Positions 19,257 to 31,810 of a DNA stretch of 64,000 nucleotides are shown here, piece after piece. The translations under genes were made by a program, and so were the position numbers. This DNA comes from Campylobacter showae (GTDB lineage Bacteria; Campylobacterota; Campylobacteria; Campylobacterales; Campylobacteraceae). The stretch covers positions 1,674,001 to 1,738,000 of the forward strand of contig NZ_UWOK01000001.1 of assembly GCF_900573985.1 (NCBI RefSeq), given 5' to 3'. Numbering within the stretch: position 1 is the first letter of the stretch; every line of letters starts with the position of its first letter. The notes below the pieces were generated by a model. The model ran no database searches. It saw nothing but the letters and a program-made list of their open reading frames with translations, and was not told where the DNA came from.

Positions 19257-20354
19257 TTACGCCAAAAACAGCTTCGGCTTTAGCTTTAGCAAGCAAACAT
19301 ACGCAGCCAGCGCGCTTTGCTCTCTTATGTAGTTGCGATCTCCGTTTAAATTTAGCCTCTCGATGATACGCTCGCCGTCCTTTGCGTAAGCTCCTACAAA
19401 TACCGTCCCCACGGGCTTTGCATCGCTACCGCCGTCAGGCCCCGCAATACCGCTGATAGCTAGAGAAAAATCCGATTCGCTCGCCTTTAGAGCGCCTTTT
19501 AGCATCGCCATCACGCACTGCTCGCTCACCGCGCCGTATGCTTGTAAAATCTCATCGCTAACGCCTAGCCAGTCGCGCTTCATCTTATTTGCGTAGGTTA
19601 CTAGCGAGCCGTTAAATGCCGCAGAAACCCCCGCAAAAGCGCCGAATTTTGCCGCGGCAAGCCCCGCAGTGCAAGACTCGGCAAAGGTAAGCTTCAGCCC
19701 GCTTGACGTAAGTACGCGCGCTACGTGAGCCGCGACGTCTTCGCCTTCAAAAAATTTGCCCGAAAAGAGATTTTTCGCGCCGTTTATAAAGCCGCTAGTT
19801 TGGCCGAATTTGTTCGCCTCTACTCTGATTAACGCCAAATTCGACAAAATTTGAGACGAATAAATCTGCACTTCGTAAGTTTTTGCCAGCGGTTCGAGCA
19901 GGATTTTCGCACTCTCCTCGTCGATATCAACCAGGTGAAAATAGCCGAAATCTCGCTGCGTTTTGATATCTATGGCAGGCAGTTTTTGGTTCGCGTCGGC
20001 CTTTAGTAAATTTACGTAAGTTTGATTTAGTTTGATCAAAAAGCCGTCGTCGCTAAATTTTTCAGCCCTACTCGGAGCTAGCATTTGCGGGGATTTTAGC
20101 TCCAAAATATCGCCGCTTAACGTAGCTAAAATTTTAGCCGCGACGGAGCAGTTTTGACTCGACGCGTAGATACAAAGACTGTCCGAACGCGCGCAAAGAT
20201 GCTCGATGATAAACGGCAATTCCTTGTCGCTTTTGCTAACGAACCTAAACTCGCCCAGCTCGCCGAAATGCCGCTTGTAAGCGCAAAAAATATAATCTAA
20301 AAAAGGCGCGTTTACGCCGATATCTTCGCCGATGATCAGTAGTGCGTTTTTCAC
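19257..20354 (-). CDS. cinA: CinA family protein (nicotinamide-nucleotide amidase C-terminal domain)
   Basis: A 365-residue protein with an N-terminal molybdopterin-binding-like (COG1058) part and a C-terminal CinA/PncC domain. The C-terminal motifs are LTFAESCTAGLAAAKFGAFA near residue 225, the catalytic-type serine/lysine block (GSLVTYANKMK) and AISGIAGPDGGSDAKPVG. The C-terminal domain deamidates nicotinamide mononucleotide in the pyridine nucleotide salvage cycle. The N-terminal half is poorly conserved and shorter than usual. A CinA-like gene next to ileS is also found in C. jejuni. It is divergently arranged from ileS with about 120 bases between them. Confidence 0.82.
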   Translation of the reverse strand: MKNALLIIGEDIGVNAPFLDYIFCAYKRHFGELGEFRFVSKSDKELPFIIEHLCARSDSLCIYASSQNCSVAAKILATLSGDILELKSPQMLAPSRAEKFSDDGFLIKLNQTYVNLLKADANQKLPAIDIKTQRDFGYFHLVDIDEESAKILLEPLAKTYEVQIYSSQILSNLALIRVEANKFGQTSGFINGAKNLFSGKFFEGEDVAAHVARVLTSSGLKLTFAESCTAGLAAAKFGAFAGVSAAFNGSLVTYANKMKRDWLGVSDEILQAYGAVSEQCVMAMLKGALKASESDFSLAISGIAGPDGGSDAKPVGTVFVGAYAKDGERIIERLNLNGDRNYIREQSALAAYVCLLKLKPKLFLA

Positions 20355-20475
20355 TGTTTTCTCCTTTAAAAACCGAAAACATCTTACATAAATTTAGCTT
20401 AAAATAGCGTTTTTTCAGTAGCATTTAATCGCCGTTTGGATAAAATCTACCAATTTTTTACTTCAAGGCGAACCT

Positions 20476-23232
20476 ATGGATTACAAAGATACATTATTGC
20501 TTCCAAACACCGAATTTCCCATGCGCGGCAACCTGCCGGAAAACGAACCCAAACGCTTAAAATCGTGGTTTGACGATAGAAAAATCTACGAAAAAATGAA
20601 AGCTAAAAGACAAAAAGCCGCTAAAAGCTTCACTCTGCACGACGGCCCTCCATACGCCAACGGCAACATCCACATCGGACACGCGCTAAACAAAACCCTA
20701 AAAGACATCATCGCAAAAACGCACTATTTCTTCGGCGAAAACGTGAGATTTACGCCGGGCTGGGACTGCCACGGACTACCGATCGAGCAGCAAGTCGAGG
20801 TAAAACTGGGCGATAAGAAAAAAAGCCTCAGCAAAACGCAAATCCGCGAGCTTTGCCGCGAGCACGCCAGAGAGTTTATCGACGTGCAAAAGGAGAGCTT
20901 TAAACAGCTAGGCGTCGCCAGCGACTGGGACGATCCGTATCTGACGATGAAATTTAAATTTGAAGCCGAGATTTACAAAACGCTTTGCAAGGTTGCTAAA
21001 CGCGGACTTTTGATCGAGCGAAGCAAGCCGGTGTACTGGAGCTGGGCGGCTAGAAGCGCTCTAGCCGAGGCAGAGGTTGAGTACGAGGACAAAGAGGACT
21101 ACAGCATCTACGTCGCGTTTAAGCTAGGCGAAGAAGCCGCGGCGAAAATAGGAGCAAAAGACGCCCACGCGGTTATCTGGACGACTACGCCTTGGACGCT
21201 GCCGGCAAACCAAGCCATCTCGCTAAATCCAAATGAAATTTACGTTTTGACGGCTGAAAATTTGATATTTGCCAAAGAGATGCTAGGCGAGCTGGAAAAA
21301 GAAGGACTAACTAAGGGCGAAATTTTAAAAGAATTTGCCGCTGCCGAGCTTGAAAACCTGTACGCGGTTAATCCGCTAAACGGCAGAAAATCGCTGTTTA
21401 TCCTAGGCGATCACGTAACGATGGACGGCGGTACGGGCCTAGTTCACACAGCTCCGGGACACGGCGAGGACGACTACCACGTGAGCCTAAAATACGGCAT
21501 CGAAGTCATCATGCCCGTCGATGAAGGCGGCCTATACGACGAGACGCTAAAGGCGAAAAAGTTATTTCCAGATGGCATAGCGGACGAGCTAATCGGCATG
21601 CATATCTTTAAAACAAACGAGAAAATTTTAGAGCTTTTAGGCTCAAATTTGCTAAAAGTTAGCAAATTTGTCCACTCATATCCATTTTGCTGGAGAACGC
21701 ACAAGCCGGTCATCTACCGCGCTACCAAGCAGTGGTTTATCGCCATGGACGAGCCAAAAATCGAGGGCAAAACGCTACGAGAAGTCGCGCTAAAAGAGCT
21801 TGAAAACGTCAAATTTTACCCTGCAAGCGGCGTAAAAAGGATAGGCTCGATGATAGAAAATCGTCCCGACTGGTGCATCTCGCGCCAACGCGACTGGGGC
21901 GTGCCGATAGCGTTTTTTAGGCATAAGGATACCAAAGAGCCGATATTTGACGATGAAATTTTAGATAACGTCGCGGCGATATTTGAGCAAAAAGGCGCGG
22001 ACGCGTGGTGGGATAGCGAGATTAAGGATCTCTTACCAGCAAACTGTAAATACGATCCGCAAAATTTAGAAAAAGTGATGGATATCCTAGACGTCTGGTT
22101 TGACAGCGGCTCGACGTGGGCTGCGGTGCTAAAAAGCGGTGACTACGATGCGGGCAGCTATCCGTCCGATATGTATCTAGAGGGCAGCGATCAGCACAGA
22201 GGCTGGTTCCAAAGCTCGCTACTGCTAAGCTGCGCCGCGCAAGGAAGAGCGCCGTATAGAAGCGTGCTCACGCACGGCTTTACCGTCGATGAAAACGGTC
22301 AAAAAATGAGTAAAAGCAAGGGCAACGTCGTGGCTCCGGCGGACGTCGCTAAAACCTACGGCGTAGAAATTTTACGCCTTTGGGTTGCGCTTAGCGACTA
22401 CTCCAGCGACCTAAAAATCAGCGAAAACATCCTAAAACAAGTAAGTGAACAGTACCGAAAAATACGCAATACGATAAGATTTCTACTAGCCAACGTAAAC
22501 GACCTTGAAGATATCGAAACGTCAAATTTCAACATCCTAGACCGCTGGATACTAAGCCGCGCGAAAAAAGCATTCGACGAGGCCGAAACGGCGTTTAGAA
22601 ATTACGACTTTTCAAAGGGCTTTAGCCTGCTAATGAACTTCCTAAGCGCGGATTTAAGCGGCATATATCTTGATATCTGCAAAGACCGCCTATACTGCGA
22701 CGCCAAAGACAGCGACACTCGCCGCTCGGCTCAAAGCGCGATGGCGCTAATCACCAGAGCGCTCCTACCGCTTATCGCTCCGACACTCACGTACACCGTG
22801 GACGAGGTGATGGACTATGCGCCCGAGATCATCAAAAACGGCGCGGCGGACGCCTTTGATCTAGAGTACGCGCCGCTAGAGTTTGAGTTCAACGTAGACG
22901 ACGAGCTACTAGTTGCTAGCCGCGAGAAGTTTTTCGAGCTAATCGACGTACTCAAAAAAGACAAAAAGATAAAATCGACCCTCGAGCTAGTGCTGCAAAC
23001 CAGCTCAAATTTGATCCTAAGCGAAGACATAAACGAGATCAGCGACTGGTATATGGTTAGCGACGTTCAGAGCCTAGACGGCAGCGACAGCCTAGCCGAA
23101 TTTGACGTCGGAAACGATAAATTTAAACTAGTTTTATCGATGCGACACAAATGCCCGAGATGTTGGAAATTTACCGCTAAGCACGACGGCGAGACATGCC
23201 CGAGATGCGAAAAGGTACTAAAAAATGTCTGA
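20476..23232 (+). CDS. ileS: isoleucyl-tRNA synthetase
   Basis: Charges tRNA-Ile. The 918-residue class I synthetase has the HIGH box in [15 protein letters not shown] at about residue 57, the editing domain with [10 protein letters not shown] near residue 235, the KMSKS loop in [11 protein letters not shown] near residue 612, and a C-terminal zinc finger built from CPRCW and CPRCEK. The gene is the first of a tight run ileS / microprotein / gatA / guaB / metX / xseB / nitrilase-fold gene, in which most junctions overlap. Confidence 0.97.
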   Translation: MDYKDTLLLPNTEFPMRGNLPENEPKRLKSWFDDRKIYEKMKAKRQKAAKSFTLHDGPPYANGNIHIGHALNKTLKDIIAKTHYFFGENVRFTPGWDCHGLPIEQQVEVKLGDKKKSLSKTQIRELCREHAREFIDVQKESFKQLGVASDWDDPYLTMKFKFEAEIYKTLCKVAKRGLLIERSKPVYWSWAARSALAEAEVEYEDKEDYSIYVAFKLGEEAAAKIGAKDAHAVIWTTTPWTLPANQAISLNPNEIYVLTAENLIFAKEMLGELEKEGLTKGEILKEFAAAELENLYAVNPLNGRKSLFILGDHVTMDGGTGLVHTAPGHGEDDYHVSLKYGIEVIMPVDEGGLYDETLKAKKLFPDGIADELIGMHIFKTNEKILELLGSNLLKVSKFVHSYPFCWRTHKPVIYRATKQWFIAMDEPKIEGKTLREVALKELENVKFYPASGVKRIGSMIENRPDWCISRQRDWGVPIAFFRHKDTKEPIFDDEILDNVAAIFEQKGADAWWDSEIKDLLPANCKYDPQNLEKVMDILDVWFDSGSTWAAVLKSGDYDAGSYPSDMYLEGSDQHRGWFQSSLLLSCAAQGRAPYRSVLTHGFTVDENGQKMSKSKGNVVAPADVAKTYGVEILRLWVALSDYSSDLKISENILKQVSEQYRKIRNTIRFLLANVNDLEDIETSNFNILDRWILSRAKKAFDEAETAFRNYDFSKGFSLLMNFLSADLSGIYLDICKDRLYCDAKDSDTRRSAQSAMALITRALLPLIAPTLTYTVDEVMDYAPEIIKNGAADAFDLEYAPLEFEFNVDDELLVASREKFFELIDVLKKDKKIKSTLELVLQTSSNLILSEDINEISDWYMVSDVQSLDGSDSLAEFDVGNDKFKLVLSMRHKCPRCWKFTAKHDGETCPRCEKVLKNV

Positions 23233-23328
23233 GCCCATCTCCGCTTGGTTCGTCGCGGCAACTATCGCGGCCATCCTCGCGGTCACAGCCGCGGGTATCG
23301 TAGCGGTAATAAAATTTAAGGATAAAAA

Positions 23329-23332
<4 letters not shown>
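23225..23332 (+). CDS. 35-residue single-span membrane microprotein
   Basis: Starts at ATG 23225 inside the last codons of ileS (8-base overlap) and ends at TGA 23330-23332, sharing ATGA with the gatA start. It reads MSEPISAWF followed by a 22-residue hydrophobic Ala/Ile/Val helix and a basic KFKDKK tail, a typical small inner-membrane protein with cytoplasmic C-terminus. AAAAGG sits eight bases before the start. From memory, C. jejuni also has a small hydrophobic ORF between ileS and gatA (Cj1060c). Function is unknown. Confidence 0.75.
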
Positions 23333-26139
<2,807 letters not shown>

Positions 26140-26140
<1 letters not shown>

Positions 26141-27240
26141 TGCTAAATTTAAAAACCGGCAAAGTAAAATTTGACGAGCCGCTCTATCTGGAGAGCGGCC
26201 GAATTTTACCCGAATTTGAGCTCGCTTACGAAACCTACGGCGAGCTAAACGAGGATAAAAGCAACGTCATAGTCGTCTGTCACGCGCTAACGGGTAGCCA
26301 CCATGCCGCAGGAAGATACGAAAATGAGCAGAAATTCGGCTGGTGGGACGCGCTAGTAGGCGAGAGCAAGGGTATAGATACGAGCAAATTTTTCGTCATC
26401 TGCGTAAATATCCTCGGCTCGAATTTTGGCTCGACAAATCCACTAAGTATCGAAAAAAGTACGGGCAAGCAGTATCGTTTGCGCTTTCCGGTGCTTACTA
26501 TCAGCGACGTCGTAAAGGCGCAGATGAGGCTTTTTGAGCACTTAGGCATAGAGAGCGCGCATGCGGTCGTGGGTGGCAGCCTAGGCGGTATGCAGGCGCT
26601 TTGTTTTGCGATCGAGTTTCCAAATTTTACCAAAAACGTCATCATCCTAGCCAGCACATATCAGAGCAAAGCCTGGGCGATCGCGTTTAACAAAATCGCG
26701 ATCGAGGGCATCCTGCGCGATCCGGGTTTCAAAGACGGTCAATACGACGAAAACGACATCGCCGCGCAGGGGCTAACCGGCATGGCGCTAGGACGTATGG
26801 CCGGACACATCAGCTTTCTCTCGCCTAGCTCCATGGACTCCAAATTTGGCCGCAACTACGTAGAAACCGACGGCCTTTACGAGCTTACGGGGCGGTTTCA
26901 GGTCGATCGCTACATGGAGTACAACGGCCACAGCTTTCCAAAGCGCTTTGATCCGCTGAGCTACCTTTACATCGTAAAGATGATGAATATCTTTGACTGC
27001 ACGCGCCACTACGACGATCTCGCGCATGCCCTTTTGCCTATTTGCGCCAATGTTACGCTTATAGCATTTAGCGGCGATATGCTATTTCCACCAAGCTGTA
27101 TGCGGCAGATGCACGAGACGCTGCACAGCATCGGCAAGGCGTGCAACTACCACGAGATAGACAGCGACTACGGCCACGACGCGTTTTTGGTCGAGGTAGA
27201 TAAATTTGAAAAAATCATAAAAAAGGTTTTAGATGAGTGA
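26140..27240 (+). CDS. metX: homoserine O-acetyltransferase
   Basis: Acetylates homoserine with acetyl-CoA in methionine synthesis. The 366-residue alpha/beta-hydrolase starts at GTG 26140, overlapping the guaB stop by one base (TAGTG). The nucleophile serine is in VVGGSLGGMQAL near residue 145; the Asp/His pair lies toward the C-terminus (AFSGDMLFPP and DYGHDAFLVE). NILGSNFGSTNP is also family-typical. It overlaps xseB by 8 bases. Confidence 0.94.
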
Positions 27241-27427
27241 AAATTTAAGCGAGGATTTTGAAAGCAAACTCGCCAAAGCAAATGAAATTTTAAAACAGCT
27301 CGGCGATGAAAATTTAAGCCTAGAGCAAAGCGTCAAGCTGCATAAAGAGGGCAAAAAGCTACTCGAGGAAGCAGGTGAGATCCTGCAAAACGCAAAGCTA
27401 GTGGTAAAGGATGCAGACGATGAATAA
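27233..27427 (+). CDS. xseB: exodeoxyribonuclease VII small subunit
   Basis: A 64-residue helical protein with the XseB pattern FESKLAKANEILKQL then NLSLEQSVKLHKEG and a closing EILQNAK helix. It binds XseA to form exonuclease VII; xseA is not in the window. It overlaps metX at its start and the nitrilase-fold gene at its end. Confidence 0.9.
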   Translation: MSENLSEDFESKLAKANEILKQLGDENLSLEQSVKLHKEGKKLLEEAGEILQNAKLVVKDADDE

Positions 27428-28231
27428 CGCGACCGCGGCCGTTTGCGCCCTGCAGCTGCCGACCCAGCCAATGAGCGAGTCGCGGCTGGATTATTATTTT
27501 AGGATTTGCGCCGATGAGGGAGCCAGGCTCGTGGTGCTCGGCGAGTACGTGCTAAACAGCTTTTTTAAAGAGCTTGAGCTCATGCCAAAAAGCCTCATCA
27601 AAGAGCAAAGCGAGCGCAAAAAACACGCGCTTGCCGCGATGGCGCAAAAATACAATCTAGAAATCCTAGCCCCGCTCGTACTACCCAAAGGCAAAGGCTT
27701 CGCCAAGGTCGTGGCGAGATTTAGCCCCGCGTCGTCGCGCTTTTACGAGCAGCAGATCCTGATGCCCTACCCGCACTGGAACGAGGCTAAATTTTTGCCA
27801 ACAAGGCTGAAGGCGAGCTAAATTTGCCCGTCTTTAGCTACGAAAAATTTAAAATCGGCGTGATGTTTGGCTTTGAGGCGCATTTTGACGCGGCATGGGC
27901 GTATATGGCGCACAAGAAAGTCGATGCCGTCGTAGTTCCCACCGCATGCACGTTTTTTAGCGAGTCGCGCTGGGAGGAGCTGCTAAAAACCCGCGCCTTT
28001 ACGAACAACGTCTATGTCCTGCGCGTAAACCGAGTCGGCAACCACAAGGCCGCAAGCGGCGAGCAGTGGAGCTTTTACGGAGATTCGATGCTGATTAGCC
28101 CGTTTGGCGAGGTGGTTTCGCGCCTAGGAAAAAACGAAGAGATGATGGTAGCAAAACTCGAAAAAACCGAGCTCGCGAAGGCCAGACATCTATGGGGATT
28201 TTCTCAAATTTTACATAAAAGACTAGGCTAA
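27420..28231 (+). pseudogene. carbon-nitrogen hydrolase (nitrilase-fold) protein, frameshifted, catalytic residues missing
   Basis: Two frames together give a nitrilase-fold protein of about 270 residues. I take ATG 27420 as start because AAAGG lies nine bases before it; 27411 is also possible. The break is at a five-base T run (27792-27796); one more T joins NEAKFFANKAEGELNLPVF without gap. The Glu of the Glu-Lys-Cys triad is present (VLGEYV). The Lys position reads YEQQILMP (Gln), and the expected Cys loop reads VMFGFEAHFDAAW without a cysteine. Even when joined it may thus be a non-catalytic member. It follows xseB in the same run. The single-base change may be a sequencing artefact. Confidence 0.7.
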
Positions 28232-28241
28232 ATTTAGCTTT

Positions 28242-28640
28242 CAGGCGGTAAATATGGTCAAATTTGCCGCCGTTTCATCTGCAAATTTTTGCCGATTAAT
28301 TTAAATTTAACCCTCCTCAAATTTAAATTTACCATCCAACCGCCGCTCTCTACCTCCAAATTTAACGTCACAATTCAAATTTAATCCTGTAAATTTGAAT
28401 TTTATTTTTCACCATCCCTAGCCCGGTAACGCCGCTACTCTCAAGCCAAATATATCCTTTAATATTACTAATAAATTATAAATTACACCTTCATTTAAGC
28501 TTATTCTTTAAAGTTAAGTCCTATAATAACACTAGCTAAAATAAATTTAATCCAAGGAGGACGCCCAAAGACGCCAATAGTAATAAAGGTATTTAGAGTA
28601 GAGTCGTAAATTAAAGATTTACAGGTAATAGCTAAGTAAA
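28242..28640. other. gene-free leader region of the flavoprotein module
   Basis: About 400 bases without a gene. The first half is AAATTT-rich. A good TATAAT at 28522-28527 probably starts the flavoprotein transcript, leaving an untranslated leader of about 120 bases that contains an AAGGAGG-like stretch near 28553 not followed by a long frame. Confidence 0.45.
28522..28527 (+). promoter_or_regulatory. -10 box upstream of the flavocytochrome module
   Basis: A perfect TATAAT preceded by AAAGTTAAGTCC in an AT-rich stretch, 128 bases before the ATG at 28655. It is the best promoter candidate for the module. No operator is recognised. Confidence 0.4.
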
Positions 28641-28654
28641 TTTAAGGAGAAGCT

Positions 28655-30211
28655 ATGAAAAACTCAAACGTTTCAAGAAGAGATTTTGTTAAGTTAAGTA
28701 TGGTAGGTGCCGGAGCTTTAGCTCTAGGCGGAGTAAATGCGCAAGCAGCCGTTAACACTAAGGACGTCAAATTTGACGAGGAGTGGGACGTAGTTATCGT
28801 TGGTTCCGGTTTTGCAGGACTAGCAGCTGGTATCACCGCAGCCGAAAAGGGCAATAAAGTCCTAATCCTAGAAAAAATGGGACGCGTCGGCGGTAACTCC
28901 GTTATTAACGGCGGTATATTTGCCGTTCCAAACAGCGACAAACAAAAAGCCGAAGGCATCAAAGATAGCAACGAGCTATTTATCAAAGACTGCCTAAAAG
29001 CAGGCCGCGGCCTAAACCACGTAGATCTCATCGACACCATCGCTACTCGTGCTCAAGACGCATATAAACTAACTCTAAAATGCGGCGCTAAATACATAGA
29101 TAAAGTTACTCACGCAGGCGGACACAGCGTACCTAGATCGCTTCAAACAGCTAACGGCTCAGGATCGGGCATCGTTCAGCCGATGGTAGAATACTTTAAA
29201 AACCTACAAGGCTGCGAGCTAAGACAAAGGGCTAAATTTGACGAATTCGTCCTAGGCGAGGACGGCGGCGTAGACGGCGTGATCATCAGAGAGGATTATA
29301 AATTTGATCCAAAGAGCCAAAAAGACGATGCCGAAAACACTACGGGAACTAAAAAAGTTATAAAAGCTAAAAAAGGCGTAGTACTAGCTGCGGGAGGATT
29401 TTGCCGCGACGTATTCTTTAGACAGGTTCAAGACCCGTCTATCCTGCCTACTACGGATAGCACAAACCATCCGGGCGCAACAGCCGGCGCTATGAAAGAG
29501 GCGTTTAGGATCGGCGCTACACCTGTTCAGCTAAGCTGGATACAGTTTGGTCCATGGGCATGCCCTGATGAAAAAGGCTTTGGCGTTGGCTCTATGTTTA
29601 ACGTAAACGGAAGCTTCCGCTACGGTATCTCAGTCGATCCAAGAACCGGCAAACGCTATATGAACGAGCTAGCAGACCGCCGCACTCGCTCTCAAGCTAT
29701 GTTTAAAGTAATCGACGCAAAAGCCGATATCTATCCGATCAACTTCTGCGACTCTGAGGGTGTAAAAAACATGGTCATACCTGAACACTACACCAAACCG
29801 CTAGAGTCCGGCGTACTAAAGAAATTTGAAACCCTAGACGAACTAGCCGCAGCTTATAAAATCCCTGCTGCAGAGCTAAAAAAGACCGTCGAGAGATATA
29901 ACAGCTTCGTTAAATCAGGCAAGGACGAAGACTTTGGCAAACCTATGGATAAAACCACTACAAACGGCGTAGATATCTCTAAACCACCTTTCTACGCTAT
30001 GCGCGGTACGCCAAAACTTCACCACACTATGGGCGGTATCGATATCAATACCAAAGCTCAGGTCATCTCTCTACAAACAGAGATGCCTATCCCAAGATTA
30101 TTTGCCGCAGGCGAGATCACGGGCGGCGTACACGGAGCCAGCCGCTTAGGTAGCGTAGCGATAGCCGACTGCTTAACGTTTGGTATGATAGCGGGAGAGA
30201 ATATAGGCTAA
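28655..30211 (+). CDS. fccA: Tat-exported periplasmic flavoprotein reductase (FccA/fumarate reductase-like)
   Basis: A 518-residue flavoprotein with a twin-arginine signal (SRRDFVKLSMVGAGALALGG). The FAD-binding domain starts at DVVIVGSGFAGLAAGITAAE near residue 47, followed by GRVGGNSVINGGIFAVPN. The C-terminal catalytic part has KLHHTMGGIDINTKAQV and GASRLGSVAIADC, corresponding to the His and Arg substrate-binding residues of soluble fumarate reductases. Unlike Shewanella FccA the heme domain is separate, encoded at 30489. This matches the FccABC arrangement of Wolinella. Electrons would flow quinol to NapC-like protein to tetraheme cytochrome to this enzyme. The acceptor could be fumarate, methacrylate, urocanate or another enoate. 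Confidence 0.88.
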   Translation: MKNSNVSRRDFVKLSMVGAGALALGGVNAQAAVNTKDVKFDEEWDVVIVGSGFAGLAAGITAAEKGNKVLILEKMGRVGGNSVINGGIFAVPNSDKQKAEGIKDSNELFIKDCLKAGRGLNHVDLIDTIATRAQDAYKLTLKCGAKYIDKVTHAGGHSVPRSLQTANGSGSGIVQPMVEYFKNLQGCELRQRAKFDEFVLGEDGGVDGVIIREDYKFDPKSQKDDAENTTGTKKVIKAKKGVVLAAGGFCRDVFFRQVQDPSILPTTDSTNHPGATAGAMKEAFRIGATPVQLSWIQFGPWACPDEKGFGVGSMFNVNGSFRYGISVDPRTGKRYMNELADRRTRSQAMFKVIDAKADIYPINFCDSEGVKNMVIPEHYTKPLESGVLKKFETLDELAAAYKIPAAELKKTVERYNSFVKSGKDEDFGKPMDKTTTNGVDISKPPFYAMRGTPKLHHTMGGIDINTKAQVISLQTEMPIPRLFAAGEITGGVHGASRLGSVAIADCLTFGMIAGENIG

Positions 30212-30246
30212 TTTGCGGCGTCTTTCGGACGCTTTTTGCGGAGCTT

Positions 30247-30330
30247 GCTAAAATTTTGCTTGGCAGACTAATTTTTGCTTCGCGTTGCTCGCAACTGCAA
30301 GCAGAAGTCTAGCCTGTGCAAAATTTTAGC
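30247..30330. repeat. large hairpin between flavoprotein and cytochrome genes
   Basis: Arms GCTAAAATTTTGC (30247-30259) and GCAAAATTTTAGC (30318-30330) are perfect 13-base complements, with an inner stem GGC-AGACT / AGTCT-A-GCC (30262-30269 with 30306-30314). Lying in a 277-base gap inside a likely operon, it may stabilise or attenuate the mRNA. The outer arm resembles the TTTGCTAAAATTT arm at 6603-6625. Confidence 0.6.
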
Positions 30331-30488
30331 CGCGCAACCCCAAAAATCGCCTCGAAATACTTGCAAATCTTCTTTAGTATCGCAGGTTAAATTTAAGATT
30401 AAATTCGAGAATTCAGCCTGCGATACTTTTAAATTTAAAGCCGAATTTGCAGTTAAATTTGTAAATTTGACATCCGAAAGGAATTCGC

Positions 30489-30929
30489 ATGAAACACAAA
30501 GCGTTTCTCGCCTTGTGCGCATCTATGCTACTATGCTCTTTTGCATTTAGCGCAGGAGCCCCAAGCGCAAAGATAACGTCTTTAGTCGATCTTAACGTCA
30601 CCGACGAGCTGCGAGCCAAACACCCTTTAAAGCCTCATCACGAAAAACTAAGCTTCACCTGTCTTGATTGTCACGAAGGACAAGGAAACGACGCTAGTAA
30701 ATTTAAATCTATCGGCGATAAAGGCTGTTTGTCCTGTCACGGCGACAAGAAAAAGATAGCTAAAAGACTAGAATACATGGATCTGCTAAAAGCAAATCCT
30801 CACAACTCGGTTCACGACGGCCCTACGCTATACTGCGACGAGTGCCACAACGAGCATAAAAAATCAACCAATATGTGCACGGAGTGCCACGAACACGAAG
30901 TTCCGCAATGGATGGGGGTAACGCCATGA
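30489..30929 (+). CDS. fccB: periplasmic tetraheme cytochrome c (FccB-like)
   Basis: A 146-residue protein with a Sec signal peptide of about 21 residues and four CXXCH heme sites (CLDCH, CLSCH, CDECH, CTECH). The stretch ASKFKSIGDKGCLSCHGDKK resembles the heme domain of Shewanella flavocytochrome c3, so it is the electron donor subunit of the flavoprotein encoded just upstream. AAAGGAATTCGC precedes the ATG. Its stop overlaps the start of the NapC-like gene (ATGA). Confidence 0.88.
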   Translation: MKHKAFLALCASMLLCSFAFSAGAPSAKITSLVDLNVTDELRAKHPLKPHHEKLSFTCLDCHEGQGNDASKFKSIGDKGCLSCHGDKKKIAKRLEYMDLLKANPHNSVHDGPTLYCDECHNEHKKSTNMCTECHEHEVPQWMGVTP

Positions 30930-31597
30930 AAATTTCAAAGAAAGTACTAGCGCTTATTATATTAGTAAGCGGCATTATAGGGTTTTTAGTCGTACTTCCC
31001 GTGCATTACGCCCTAGAAGAAACTAGCGGAGAGAAGTTTTGCGTAGTGTGTCACGAGATGGATCCTATGGTTATAGCTTATAGTAACGACGTACATAGCG
31101 GCAAAGGCAAAAGCGGAGTAAGGGCTAAATGCGTAGACTGCCACATACCTCACGACAACCTAGCTAAATACGTCCTAGTTAAAGCTAAAAACGGATTGAT
31201 GGAGGGATATATTCATTTCTTTAAAGACCCTGAGGCTATAGACTGGCATAAAAACAGAGAGAAAAGAGAGCACTTCGTATTTGATAACGGTTGCGTTAGC
31301 TGCCATACGAATTTGGTGGATAATAAGCTAACCTCAGCCCAAGCTCAAAAGATGCACGCTCACTATCAAAGCTTGCTAAATACGGATAAGCAACTAACCT
31401 GCGCTAGCTGTCACGCCGAGGTAGGCCACAGCGGGCTAAACAATATGCTAAACTACTGGAAGCCTGAATACAAAATCTACGAAAAGAAAGCCGCAATCAA
31501 AAAAGAAGAGATAAAGAAGGCATATTTCGGGGAGGATTATGTGGGGCCCAAAGAGGTAAAGGCTGAAGATAAAGCGGATAAAAACGCGACTAAGTAA
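30926..31597 (+). CDS. fccC: NapC/NirT-type membrane-anchored tetraheme quinol dehydrogenase
   Basis: Takes electrons from menaquinol and passes them to periplasmic cytochrome c. I choose ATG 30926 (MKISKKVLALII) over an earlier frame start because it overlaps the previous stop by 4 bases and places the membrane anchor at residues 6-28. The 223-residue product has four CXXCH sites (CVVCH with a following Glu-Met, CVDCH, CVSCH, CASCH), the NapC pattern. The C-terminus is Lys/Glu-rich. A hairpin at 31614-31643 ends the unit. Confidence 0.88.
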   Translation: MKISKKVLALIILVSGIIGFLVVLPVHYALEETSGEKFCVVCHEMDPMVIAYSNDVHSGKGKSGVRAKCVDCHIPHDNLAKYVLVKAKNGLMEGYIHFFKDPEAIDWHKNREKREHFVFDNGCVSCHTNLVDNKLTSAQAQKMHAHYQSLLNTDKQLTCASCHAEVGHSGLNNMLNYWKPEYKIYEKKAAIKKEEIKKAYFGEDYVGPKEVKAEDKADKNATK

Positions 31598-31613
31598 ATT
31601 AATTATAAAATTT

Positions 31614-31643
31614 AAGATAGTCTGTATAAAATCAGACTATCTT
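31614..31643 (+). terminator. hairpin terminator after the cytochrome module
   Basis: Arms AAGATAGTCTG (31614-31624) and CAGACTATCTT (31633-31643) are 11-base perfect complements with an 8-base loop, followed by ATTAAAAT. The T tract is weak but position right after fccC supports a terminator. Confidence 0.6.
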
Positions 31644-31810
31644 ATTAAAATATAATAAAAAATTTAAAGTAATCTAATAAAACCATCTCAAATTTAAGTT
31701 TAATTTACGCCATATTGCAGTACAATTTCCAATACAAAATCAAATTTTTATTAAATACTTATGTATATATAAAATTCGTAATTTAATATCTAAATTTCAA
31801 GAAGAGAATC

